DNA from: Moorella mulderi DSM 14980
GTDB lineage: Bacteria; Bacillota; DSM-521; Neomoorellales; Neomoorellaceae
Length of the DNA stretch: 40,740 bases
Direction: 5' to 3'
Assembly (NCBI RefSeq): GCF_001594015.1
Contig: NZ_LTBC01000018.1
Location: 1-40,740, forward strand
In this document: positions 32,611 to 38,362 of the stretch, piece by piece
How the letters are laid out: every line of letters starts with the position of its first letter
Numbering within the stretch: the stretch's first letter is position 1
The notes under the pieces: model-generated
What the model was told of the DNA's origin: nothing
The model's database searches: none
What the model saw: only the letters and a program-made list of their open reading frames with translations
Program-made: the position numbers and the translations under genes

Positions 32611-33078
32611 ATGCTAATTTATGAAGTACCCGGGCGCAGGATAGAAATTCACCAGGTAGTCCTGGACTTTAACGGTACCATTGCCTGCGACGGCCAGCTC
32701 CTGCCGGGGGTGGCAGAGCGCCTGCAGGCCCTGGCAAGTAGGCTTAAGGTTTATATCCTGACGGCCGATACCTTCGGTACAGCTGCCGCTGCCTGCCGGC
32801 ACTTGCCGGTGGTATTAACTAAAGTCGACAGCCAGGCCGGCGGGCCGGATAAGGAACGTATAATTACGGAATTAGGAGCAGAACATACAGCTGCCATTGG
32901 CAATGGCGTCAATGATGCTCAAATGCTCAGCCGGGCCGCCCTGGGTTTGCTGGTTTTAGGACCCGAAGGAGCCGCCTTCCAGGCCCTGCAACAGGCGGAC
33001 GTGGTTTTTACCAGTATCCTGGCCGCCCTTGATTTCCTCTTAAAACCCCAGCGGGTAGTAGCTACCCTGCGACCGTAG
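32611..33078 (+). CDS. HAD-superfamily phosphatase, soluble P-type ATPase-like
   Basis: The 155-residue protein looks like the isolated phosphorylation domain of a P-type ATPase (COG4087). It has motif I VVLDFNGTIACDG with nucleophile Asp near residue 19 (D-F-N-G-T instead of D-K-T-G-T), motif II VYILTADTFGT, the conserved lysine of motif III (VLTKVD/PDKERI), and motif IV IGNGVNDAQMLSRA. There are no membrane helices. It is a small-molecule or protein phosphatase of unknown substrate. ATG 32611 has a weak AGGGA site. It diverges from the CBS-ACT gene and precedes another CBS gene by about 30 bases. Confidence 0.87.
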   Translation: MLIYEVPGRRIEIHQVVLDFNGTIACDGQLLPGVAERLQALASRLKVYILTADTFGTAAAACRHLPVVLTKVDSQAGGPDKERIITELGAEHTAAIGNGVNDAQMLSRAALGLLVLGPEGAAFQALQQADVVFTSILAALDFLLKPQRVVATLRP

Positions 33079-33087
33079 TGATATAAT
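33079..33087 (+). promoter_or_regulatory. Extended -10 promoter for the CBS gene
   Basis: TGATATAAT overlaps the end of the HAD stop codon region and carries TG one base before a perfect TATAAT. No convincing -35 is seen, as often with extended -10 promoters. The CBS start is 23 bases downstream. Confidence 0.45.
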
Positions 33088-33110
33088 AAGTTTAATGGGG
33101 GGAATAAACC

Positions 33111-33566
33111 GTGATCCTGGCCAGGGATATTATGACTACCGATATGGTTGCCGTCCACCCGGATGATAAGGTTGGTGATGTAGTCCAGCTTTTTGTCCAG
33201 AAGGGCGTTACCAGCGCTGTTGTTGTTGATAAGGAGGGTAAGATCAAGGGCATAATTACCGATGGCGATATCATGGCTGCCGTTCGCCAGCGGCGCCCGG
33301 TTTTTGTCGATCTTTTTAATTCGCTCTTTGTCCTGGAAGACAATAATGATTTAACCACTAAGGTCCAATTCCTCACCGCCAGACCTGTTAAAGAAATCAT
33401 GACGCGCAGAGTTATTGCCGTCGGGGAAGACGCCAGTATCGCTGAAATCGCCGGTTTAATGACGGACCATAAAATCAAGCAGGTGCCAGTTGTCCGCGAA
33501 GGCCAGCTAATAGGGCTCGTCCGGCGCCACGATATTGTCCAGGCTGTTGCCCGGAATGCCACCTAA
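33111..33566 (+). CDS. CBS domain-pair protein
   Basis: The 151-residue protein is little more than one CBS (Bateman) module. CBS1 is ARDIMTTDMVAVHPDDKVGD with SAVVVDKEGKIKGIITDGDI. A 30-residue insert follows (FVDLFNSLFVLEDNNDLTTK). CBS2 is VKEIMTRRVIAVGEDASIAE with KQVPVVREGQLIGLVRRHDI. Such modules bind AMP, ATP or related ligands. The GTG start follows a GGGGGG run. The adjacent glycosyltransferase begins 18 bases after its stop and may be co-transcribed, but no functional link is evident. Confidence 0.87.
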   Translation: MILARDIMTTDMVAVHPDDKVGDVVQLFVQKGVTSAVVVDKEGKIKGIITDGDIMAAVRQRRPVFVDLFNSLFVLEDNNDLTTKVQFLTARPVKEIMTRRVIAVGEDASIAEIAGLMTDHKIKQVPVVREGQLIGLVRRHDIVQAVARNAT

Positions 33567-33584
33567 AGAAAGGCGGCTCCAAAA

Positions 33585-34718
33585 TTGCATATTGGCATTT
33601 TCACTGACAGCTATTTACCATATACCAGCGGGGTAGTAAGATCCATTGTCACCTTTACTAATGAACTGCGGAACCTGGGTCACCAGGTATCTATTTTTGC
33701 TCCCAGTTATGGTAAATGCCGGCCCGAAAAAGACATCTACCGTTTCCGTTCGCTAAAGGCACCTACCTTTAAAGAATTTGCCTTGGCCATCCCGGTGGCG
33801 CCGGCTTTGCCCAGGGCCTTGCGGGAGTTAAGGATTGACCTTATCCATGTACATTCCCCTTTTTTAATGGGGCAGCTGGGGGCACGGATGGCCAGGCAGC
33901 TGGGGTTACCGCTGGTGGCCACTTATCACACCCTTTATGAAGAATATGTGCACTATTTTCCCCTGGCACCCAGGCTGATGCGCAAAGCAGTCCGCCATTA
34001 TACCGTATCTTTTTGTAACCGTTGCCAGCTGGTAATTACGCCGACAGAGGTCATTACCGCTTACTTACAGGAAAACGGCGTCAAAGTACCGGTGGTTAGT
34101 ATCCCCACTGGTATTGAACTGGACCGCTTTCAAAACCTCGATCCCACCTGGTTGCGCCGCTACCTGCAACTACCACCGGAGGAGGTCATGCTCCTCCATG
34201 TAGGACGCCTGGGTAAGGAAAAAAACATCACCTTTATCCTGCAGGCCTTTGCTCTTGTACACCAGCAAGTACCGCATACCCGCCTGGTCCTGGTGGGCAG
34301 CGGCCCCTTAAAGGAAACCCTGCAAAGCCAGGCCCGTTCTTTAGGAATCAACCAGGCCGTTACCTTTGCCGGGTCTTTTCCCTTTGAACAAATGCCGGCC
34401 GTCTATACGGGGGCCGACTTGTTTATTTTTGCTTCAGTCACCGAAACCCAGGGACTGGTAATCGCGGAAGCCAAGGCTGCCGGCCTGCCGGTAGTTGCCG
34501 TCAAGGCCTACGGTGTCGAGGAAATGGTTGTCAATGGAAAAGATGGTTTTTTAACCCCACTAGATATAAATGCCTTCAGCGCTTGTGTGTTGCAATTAGT
34601 TAAGGATTTAAGCCTCAGGCGGCGGATGGGTGAACAGGCCCGTCATAATGCTGCCGGCCTTGCGGCAGCGGCCATGGCCCGCCGCCTGGAAGCCCAGTAT
34701 CAAGTGTTATTAAGATAG
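33585..34718 (+). CDS. Glycosyltransferase family 4 (glycolipid type)
   Basis: This 377-residue GT-B fold retaining glycosyltransferase begins HIGIFTDSYLPYTSGVVRSI, the N-terminal Rossmann signature of GT4 enzymes close to diacylglycerol glucosyltransferases. It continues with LIHVHSPFLMGQLGARMARQ, a basic membrane-associating helix region, GRLGKEKNITFILQAF, and the donor-site E-x7-E in TETQGLVIAEAKAAGLPVVA followed by GKDGFLTP. The start is TTG 33585, with AAAGGCGG 9 bases upstream. It may make a membrane glycolipid; the exact acceptor is unproven. gltX starts 12 bases after the stop. Confidence 0.87.
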   Translation: MHIGIFTDSYLPYTSGVVRSIVTFTNELRNLGHQVSIFAPSYGKCRPEKDIYRFRSLKAPTFKEFALAIPVAPALPRALRELRIDLIHVHSPFLMGQLGARMARQLGLPLVATYHTLYEEYVHYFPLAPRLMRKAVRHYTVSFCNRCQLVITPTEVITAYLQENGVKVPVVSIPTGIELDRFQNLDPTWLRRYLQLPPEEVMLLHVGRLGKEKNITFILQAFALVHQQVPHTRLVLVGSGPLKETLQSQARSLGINQAVTFAGSFPFEQMPAVYTGADLFIFASVTETQGLVIAEAKAAGLPVVAVKAYGVEEMVVNGKDGFLTPLDINAFSACVLQLVKDLSLRRRMGEQARHNAAGLAAAAMARRLEAQYQVLLR

Positions 34719-34730
34719 GAGTGTTGTCGT

Positions 34731-36203
34731 TTGTCCACGGTTCGTGTCCGTTTTGCCCCCAGCCCTACCGGCAGCTTACATATCGGCGGGGCCCGTACAG
34801 CTTTGTTTAACTGGCTTTTTGCCCGGCACCATGGAGGTGCCTTTGTCCTGCGTATTGACGATACCGATACCGAACGTTCGACGGATATTTCCTACCGGGA
34901 GATCCTGGCCGCCATGCGCTGGCTGGGCCTTGATTGGGACGAAGGACCGGAAAAGGGCGGCCCTTATGGACCTTATCTCCAGTCCCAGCGCCAGGAGTTT
35001 TACCGCCAGGCGGCAGCCCGGCTGTTAAATGAAGGTAAAGCCTACCTCTGCTACTGTACCGTGGAAGAACTGGCCGCCCGGCGTAAGATTGCCCAGGCCG
35101 AAGGTCGCCCCCCCATGTACGACCGCCGCTGCCGTTATCTTACGCCGGAAGATCGTACCCGCCTGGAAAAGGAGGGGCGGCAGCCGGTTATCCGGCTGGC
35201 AGTTCCCGACCAGGGTACAACGACCGTAAAGGATATTGTTCGCGGTGATGTCTCCTTTGATAATGATACCATCGATGATTTTATCATTGTTAAATCCAAT
35301 GGCATGCCAACCTATAATTTTGCCACCGTGGTTGACGATCACTTAATGCAGATCAGTCATATCATCCGGGCTGAGGAGCACCTATCCAATACTCCCAAAC
35401 AGATCCTGGTTTACCAGGCCCTGGGGTATGAGTTACCGGCCTTTGCCCATGTGCCCATGATCCTGGCCCCCGACCGCAGCAAGTTAAGTAAACGCCATGG
35501 TGCTACTTCGGTAGAAGAATACCGGGATGAAGGTTACCTGCCGGAAGCCATTATCAATTACCTGGCCCTCCTGGGGTGGTCACCCGAAGGGGATGAAGAA
35601 ATTATCCCTTTGGAGGAGATGATTAACAGTTTTTCCCTAGAGCGAGTTTCTAAAAATGCCGCTATTTACGATACCAAAAAGCTAACCTGGATTAATGGCC
35701 ACTACCTGCGGGAGGGTGACCTCGACCGGATCACCCGCCTGGCCGTGCCCTTTTTACAGGCTAAAGGGCTCCTTCCTGACCCGTTACCGGAGAAGGATTA
35801 TGACCATGTCCGGGCCATCATTGCTGCCGTCCGCGACCGGGTCAAGACCCTGGGCGAAGTGGCCGATGCCGCCAGCTATTTCTTTACCGATGTAACCACC
35901 TATGAGGAAAAGGGTGTCCGTAAGCACTTCAGTAAACCCGGGGCCGCCGCCCTGCTGGATGAAGCCAGGGAAGAGCTGGCAGCTTTACCCCAATTTACTG
36001 CCGCGGCAGCTGAAGAGGCTTACCGGACCCTGGCTGAAAGAAAGGGGATAAGTACGGGGCAGCTTTTCCATCCCACCCGCCTGGCAGTCACCGGCCGCAC
36101 CATGGGCCCCGGCCTCTTTGAGATCCTGGAACTCCTGGGTAAGGAAACCGTCCTCGAGCGCCTGTCCCGGGCCTCCAGGTGGATCCGGGAAAACCTGGCT
36201 TAG
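34731..36203 (+). CDS. gltX: Glutamyl-tRNA synthetase
   Basis: This class I aminoacyl-tRNA synthetase charges tRNA-Glu (and possibly tRNA-Gln, for later amidation, as usual in Firmicutes). The 490-residue size fits. HIGH motif is [15 protein letters not shown] (residues 15-29) and KMSKS motif is [16 protein letters not shown] near 253. Between them lie the IDDTDTERS and [23 protein letters not shown] blocks. The start is TTG, preceded by TAGGAGTG. A terminator follows the stop. A tRNA-Gln gene originally lay directly downstream on the other strand; only its 3' part remains. Confidence 0.96.
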   Translation: MSTVRVRFAPSPTGSLHIGGARTALFNWLFARHHGGAFVLRIDDTDTERSTDISYREILAAMRWLGLDWDEGPEKGGPYGPYLQSQRQEFYRQAAARLLNEGKAYLCYCTVEELAARRKIAQAEGRPPMYDRRCRYLTPEDRTRLEKEGRQPVIRLAVPDQGTTTVKDIVRGDVSFDNDTIDDFIIVKSNGMPTYNFATVVDDHLMQISHIIRAEEHLSNTPKQILVYQALGYELPAFAHVPMILAPDRSKLSKRHGATSVEEYRDEGYLPEAIINYLALLGWSPEGDEEIIPLEEMINSFSLERVSKNAAIYDTKKLTWINGHYLREGDLDRITRLAVPFLQAKGLLPDPLPEKDYDHVRAIIAAVRDRVKTLGEVADAASYFFTDVTTYEEKGVRKHFSKPGAAALLDEAREELAALPQFTAAAAEEAYRTLAERKGISTGQLFHPTRLAVTGRTMGPGLFEILELLGKETVLERLSRASRWIRENLA

Positions 36204-36211
36204 GAAAAGGG

Positions 36212-36242
36212 AGGGGCCAGTAGTAGCATACTGGCCCCTTAG
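36212..36242 (+). terminator. Terminator after gltX
   Basis: AGGGGCCAGTA (36212-36222) pairs perfectly with TACTGGCCCCT (36229-36239) across a 6-base loop. Only a short TTA follows, but the stem is 11 bp. Confidence 0.75.
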
Positions 36243-36270
36243 CAATATTGGTATAGACTTGCAGGCGTTA

Positions 36271-36308
36271 TAAAAAGCAAAAACCCCCTTCCAACAGGAA
36301 GGGGAAGA
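36271..36308 (-). terminator. Terminator of the split tRNA-Gln gene
   Basis: On the minus strand CCCCTTCC-TGTT-GGAAGGGG is followed by GTTTTTGCTTTTT. It begins about 10 bases past the tRNA CCA end and is thus the native terminator of the tRNA gene whose 3' part lies at 36316-36360. Confidence 0.8.
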
Positions 36309-36315
36309 TAATTTC

Positions 36316-36360
36316 TGGCTGCGGGACCTGGATTCGAACCAGGGCAACATGATCCAGAGT
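36316..36360 (-). pseudogene. 3' part of tRNA-Gln(CUG): likely attachment site of an integrated element
   Basis: Reading the minus strand from 36360: anticodon loop CTCTGGA (anticodon CTG, T33 kept), 3' anticodon strand TCATG, variable loop, T-arm CCTGG-TTCGAAT-CCAGG, acceptor strand TCCCGCA, discriminator G and CCA. The upstream DNA does not supply the matching 5' anticodon strand CATGA, a D-arm or a TGCGGGA acceptor strand. The tRNA homology therefore stops at about position 31. That is the usual crossover region for tyrosine recombinases that use tRNA genes. The complete gene is expected at the far end of the element, outside the window. Confidence 0.75.
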
Positions 36361-36475
36361 TCTAAACTAACCGTCCTTACCAGTATCTACCAGTCCGGGA
36401 GTGTCCAGTTTTCAAGGCTTTGCAGGTTTCGGAGGTGTTTAATATGTTCATAGAATCCGTTATGTTTATCCTGTA

Positions 36476-36497
36476 CTGTCGTCAAACTGTCGTCAAA
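36476..36497 (+). repeat. Two perfect tandem 11-mers near the attachment site
   Basis: CTGTCGTCAAA occurs at 36476-36486 and again at 36487-36497. Short direct repeats at this distance (about 115 bases) from a tRNA attachment core resemble arm-type integrase or excisionase sites. Apart from this, 36361-36645 holds no gene I can support; a 31-codon frame starting at 36454 is discounted. Confidence 0.6.
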
Positions 36498-36645
36498 CCC
36501 CTTGGCCGTAAATCCCCGGCAGGCGGGAGACGTAACTAAGTTACAAAGTGAACATCCTAAATAGCATGATAAGAGCGATTATTATGTTTAATTACGCTAT
36601 TCTAGGAGGGCGTTGCTGGTTTCTGATGCCAGCAATGCCTTTGTC

Positions 36646-37215
36646 TTACGCCGATATGTTTTTACCGCTTCCATCAGTAGCAACTTCCCCTGGCTTAACT
36701 GAGCGTTTGCGGAACCCCCAAATAATAACCCAATATGCTATTGACAATATTAAATAAGAGTACCCTATAACCTCACTAAAAGCCAATAAACGATCAGCAT
36801 TTTTGAGCATCTCTTTGGCTTCATCCATACTAGTTACAGGTGGTGTAGGGGCGTTTCCTATTTTTTCTACAGCCTTCTTTTGCGCCGTTGTTTGAGTACG
36901 TTTATTAAGATCCTCTGCCGCTGCCTTTATATCGTTGTAAGTTAGAGTATTTGAACGCAATAAAGAGGTTAATGCTTCCGCCATTAATTTCTGATTGCTT
37001 TCCTTAAATTTAGCCGCTTCATCTGATTTAAGCCAGTCATCAACCGCTTTTTGATACGCTTTCTGATACGCTTCAGCACGCTGTTGATAATCAAGGGCAG
37101 CTTGATATGCTTTTGACCCTTCTTTATACCGCATGTTACCGACAATAGCCGCCGCCACACCAAAACCAGTGGCTACTACCGTAATCGCCAACCATATAGC
37201 AAGAGCCTTCCGCAC
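36646..37215 (-). CDS. Coiled-coil membrane protein of the integrated element, unknown
   Basis: The start is GTG 37215, 8 bases after GGGAGGTGG. The 189-residue product has an N-terminal transmembrane helix (ALAIWLAITVVATGFGVAAAIV) and a long charged helical region of about 100 residues rich in Ala, Lys, Gln and Glu (SKAYQAALDYQQRAEAYQKA and onward), probably a coiled coil. A second transmembrane helix (YSYLILSIAYWVIIWGF) precedes a short Lys/Gly tail. No family is recognised. The hairpin-like two-helix topology would place the coiled coil outside the cytoplasm. It is the gene nearest the attachment site and is AT-richer than the chromosomal genes to the left. Confidence 0.65.
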   Translation of the reverse strand: MRKALAIWLAITVVATGFGVAAAIVGNMRYKEGSKAYQAALDYQQRAEAYQKAYQKAVDDWLKSDEAAKFKESNQKLMAEALTSLLRSNTLTYNDIKAAAEDLNKRTQTTAQKKAVEKIGNAPTPPVTSMDEAKEMLKNADRLLAFSEVIGYSYLILSIAYWVIIWGFRKRSVKPGEVATDGSGKNISA

Positions 37216-37305
37216 TCATACCACCTCCCTAACCATTTATTTACTGCATACGGCTTCTAAATCCTGCTTGGTAAGAGGGCCGTTTTCTCTGGTATCGCTA
37301 AAAAA

Positions 37306-37427
37306 TTTTCTACCCTCTAACCCCTACTGCAACGCCGTCAACGGTGCAACAGGTGCCAGAAAACCTAGGGATTGCAAGGCTTAAGACTGTTGCAGGGGGT
37401 GTTGCAGTTCAGGGAGGTGTTGCAACA
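37306..37427 (-). repeat. Left copy of a 122-bp imperfect inverted repeat with five TGTTGCA motifs
   Basis: Read on the minus strand this segment aligns without gaps to 40484-40605; by hand count about 90 of 122 positions agree. GTTGCA motifs (either strand) are centred at 37422.5 (palindromic GTTGCAAC), 37403.5, 37391.5, 37347.5 and 37330.5, and TTTTCTACCC ends the unit at 37306-37315. Mismatches fall mainly between motifs. No gene overlaps it. The outer flank 37216-37305 shows nothing I can name. Confidence 0.85.
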
Positions 37428-37673
37428 GTAACCGGTAGTGTGGAGGTTAAGGGAATGTTAAGATGCTCACCAAGTGAATTACTTGTTTTTTCCGTGTTAT
37501 TATGATATTGGTAAAAGAATGTTCTGTTGGAGGATATTTAGATGCGTGATTGCTCCACCTGCGCTAAACAGATTAGCGTTAAGGGAATGTTAAGAAGCTA
37601 ATCAGATGAATTACTTGCTTTTTCTGTGTTATTATGGTAGTGGTAAAAGTATTACCTGCTGGAGAACAAACGG

Positions 37674-37763
37674 ATGAAGAATAAAGTCGTAATTGGTAAT
37701 GTTAGGGAAATGTTAAGATGCTGTAAACTACAATTACTTGTTTTTTCCGTGTTATTATGGTAG
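37674..37763 (+). CDS. Possible 29-residue peptide in the repeat array
   Basis: ATG 37674 follows a GGAGAAC site and opens MKNKVVIGNVREMLRC then CKLQLLVFSVLLW. Its second half is read from the conserved core of the next repeat unit. A related frame occurs two units later (37902). The Cys pair and hydrophobic tail would suit a small membrane peptide, but coding status is uncertain. Confidence 0.25.
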   Translation: MKNKVVIGNVREMLRCCKLQLLVFSVLLW

Positions 37764-37901
37764 TGGGTAAAAAATTATTAAAACGTATGGGCACTGGGGC
37801 CAACGTTAAGGGAACGTTAAGATGTTCACCAAATGAATTACTTGTTTTTCTATGGTAATATGATACTGAGGAAAGAAGTAGGTTTTTTGGAGGACACGCG
37901 G

Positions 37902-37982
37902 ATGAAAAATATAGCTGTTACTGGTAATGCTAAGAGAATGTTAAGATGCTGTCGGCTACAAATGCTTGTTTTTTATATGTGA
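37902..37982 (+). CDS. Possible 26-residue peptide in the repeat array
   Basis: ATG 37902 follows GGAGG by 8 bases and opens MKNIAVTGNAKRMLRC then CRLQMLVFYM. It is the counterpart of the frame at 37674: MKN start, TGNAKR/IGNVRE and LRCC are shared with no frame disruption. Conservation of frame mildly favours translation. Confidence 0.25.
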   Translation: MKNIAVTGNAKRMLRCCRLQMLVFYM

Positions 37983-38018
37983 TTATGGTAATGGTGGAAA
38001 AATAAAAATAAAAATCTT

Positions 38019-38048
38019 AAGCCCCTGAAATCAGGGGCTTTAATTTTG
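38019..38048 (+). terminator. Terminator at the end of the repeat array
   Basis: AAGCCCCTG (38019-38027) pairs with CAGGGGCTT (38032-38040) and is followed by TAATTTTGG. It separates the array from the next gene by about 17 bases, so a transcript from the array would end here. Confidence 0.8.
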
Positions 38049-38064
38049 GGGGTGTAAATATAAG

Positions 38065-38322
38065 ATGCCAAAATTTGTAACTGATGAAAGGGACGGGAAG
38101 ACTATGGGCAATCCGATTGAAGCAGTCATTAAAGGTACGGGTAAGAGCCGCAAGTCGTTAGCGGTTGAATGGGGGGTGAATTATTATTTGTTGGGGGCGA
38201 CTTTAAGAGGGTTCCCTTCCAGGATTCCACGGAGCTTGCGGGAGGCGTTGGGGAGACTTGGGTTTGACGTTGAGAGGCTTGAAAACCAATACGAAGCATG
38301 GCGAAGGACACTTAACAGGTAG
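38065..38322 (+). CDS. Small DNA-binding-like protein, 85 residues
   Basis: The frame starts at ATG 38065 after GGGGGTG; a second ATG at 38104 with GGACGGGA would give 72 residues beginning MGNPIEAVI. The sequence IEAVIKGTGKSRKSLAVEWG, then VNYYLLGATLRGFPSRIPRS, then LREALGRLGFDVERLENQYE has the look of a helix-turn-helix of the Cro/CI kind: a short helix, KSLA as the turn entry, and an RGFPSRIPRSLREAL recognition-type stretch. No family is named with confidence. Its place just before the primase/helicase gene and just after the repeat array suggests a copy-control or repressor role. Confidence 0.6.
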   Translation: MPKFVTDERDGKTMGNPIEAVIKGTGKSRKSLAVEWGVNYYLLGATLRGFPSRIPRSLREALGRLGFDVERLENQYEAWRRTLNR

Positions 38323-38362
38323 TTAAGGCAGCTAAAACAATCCTGGGGAGGTACGACAGAAG

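Larger units (their letters stand above)
37446..37997 (+). repeat. Five-copy tandem repeat array upstream of the replication genes
   Basis: Units begin at 37446, 37578, 37701, 37805 and 37929 (periods 132, 123, 104 and 124). Each starts with paired hexamers GTTAAG-N5-GTTAAG (11 bp apart, about one helical turn; slightly altered in units 3 and 5), then a TTACTTGTTTTTT-type tract, then a TTATTATGGTA-like block ending in TGGTAAAA. The parts between cores vary; three contain a GGAG(G) site and an ATG. Units 1 and 4, and 3 and 5, resemble each other most, suggesting duplication of a two-unit block. The frame of unit 1 encodes a 19-residue peptide at 37542-37601. The array ends at a terminator. Confidence 0.8.

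Noticed and set aside
36361-36500. Complete tRNA or the end of an integrase gene on the minus strand
   Set aside because: No D-arm or TGCGGGA acceptor strand can be found for the tRNA. The open minus-strand frame here shows none of the HxLRH or late Tyr motifs of tyrosine recombinases and has no start.
36454-36549. 31-codon frame after GGAGGTG
   Set aside because: It is built on the tandem 11-mers and a basic, low-information tail. Its composition does not look coding, and the repeats explain the sequence better.
37446-37997. CRISPR array or integron attC cassette array
   Set aside because: Units are 104-132 bp and diverged, with no constant short repeat and constant-length spacers. GTTAAGG resembles the attC R' core, but no matching inverted AAC-type partner site is present.
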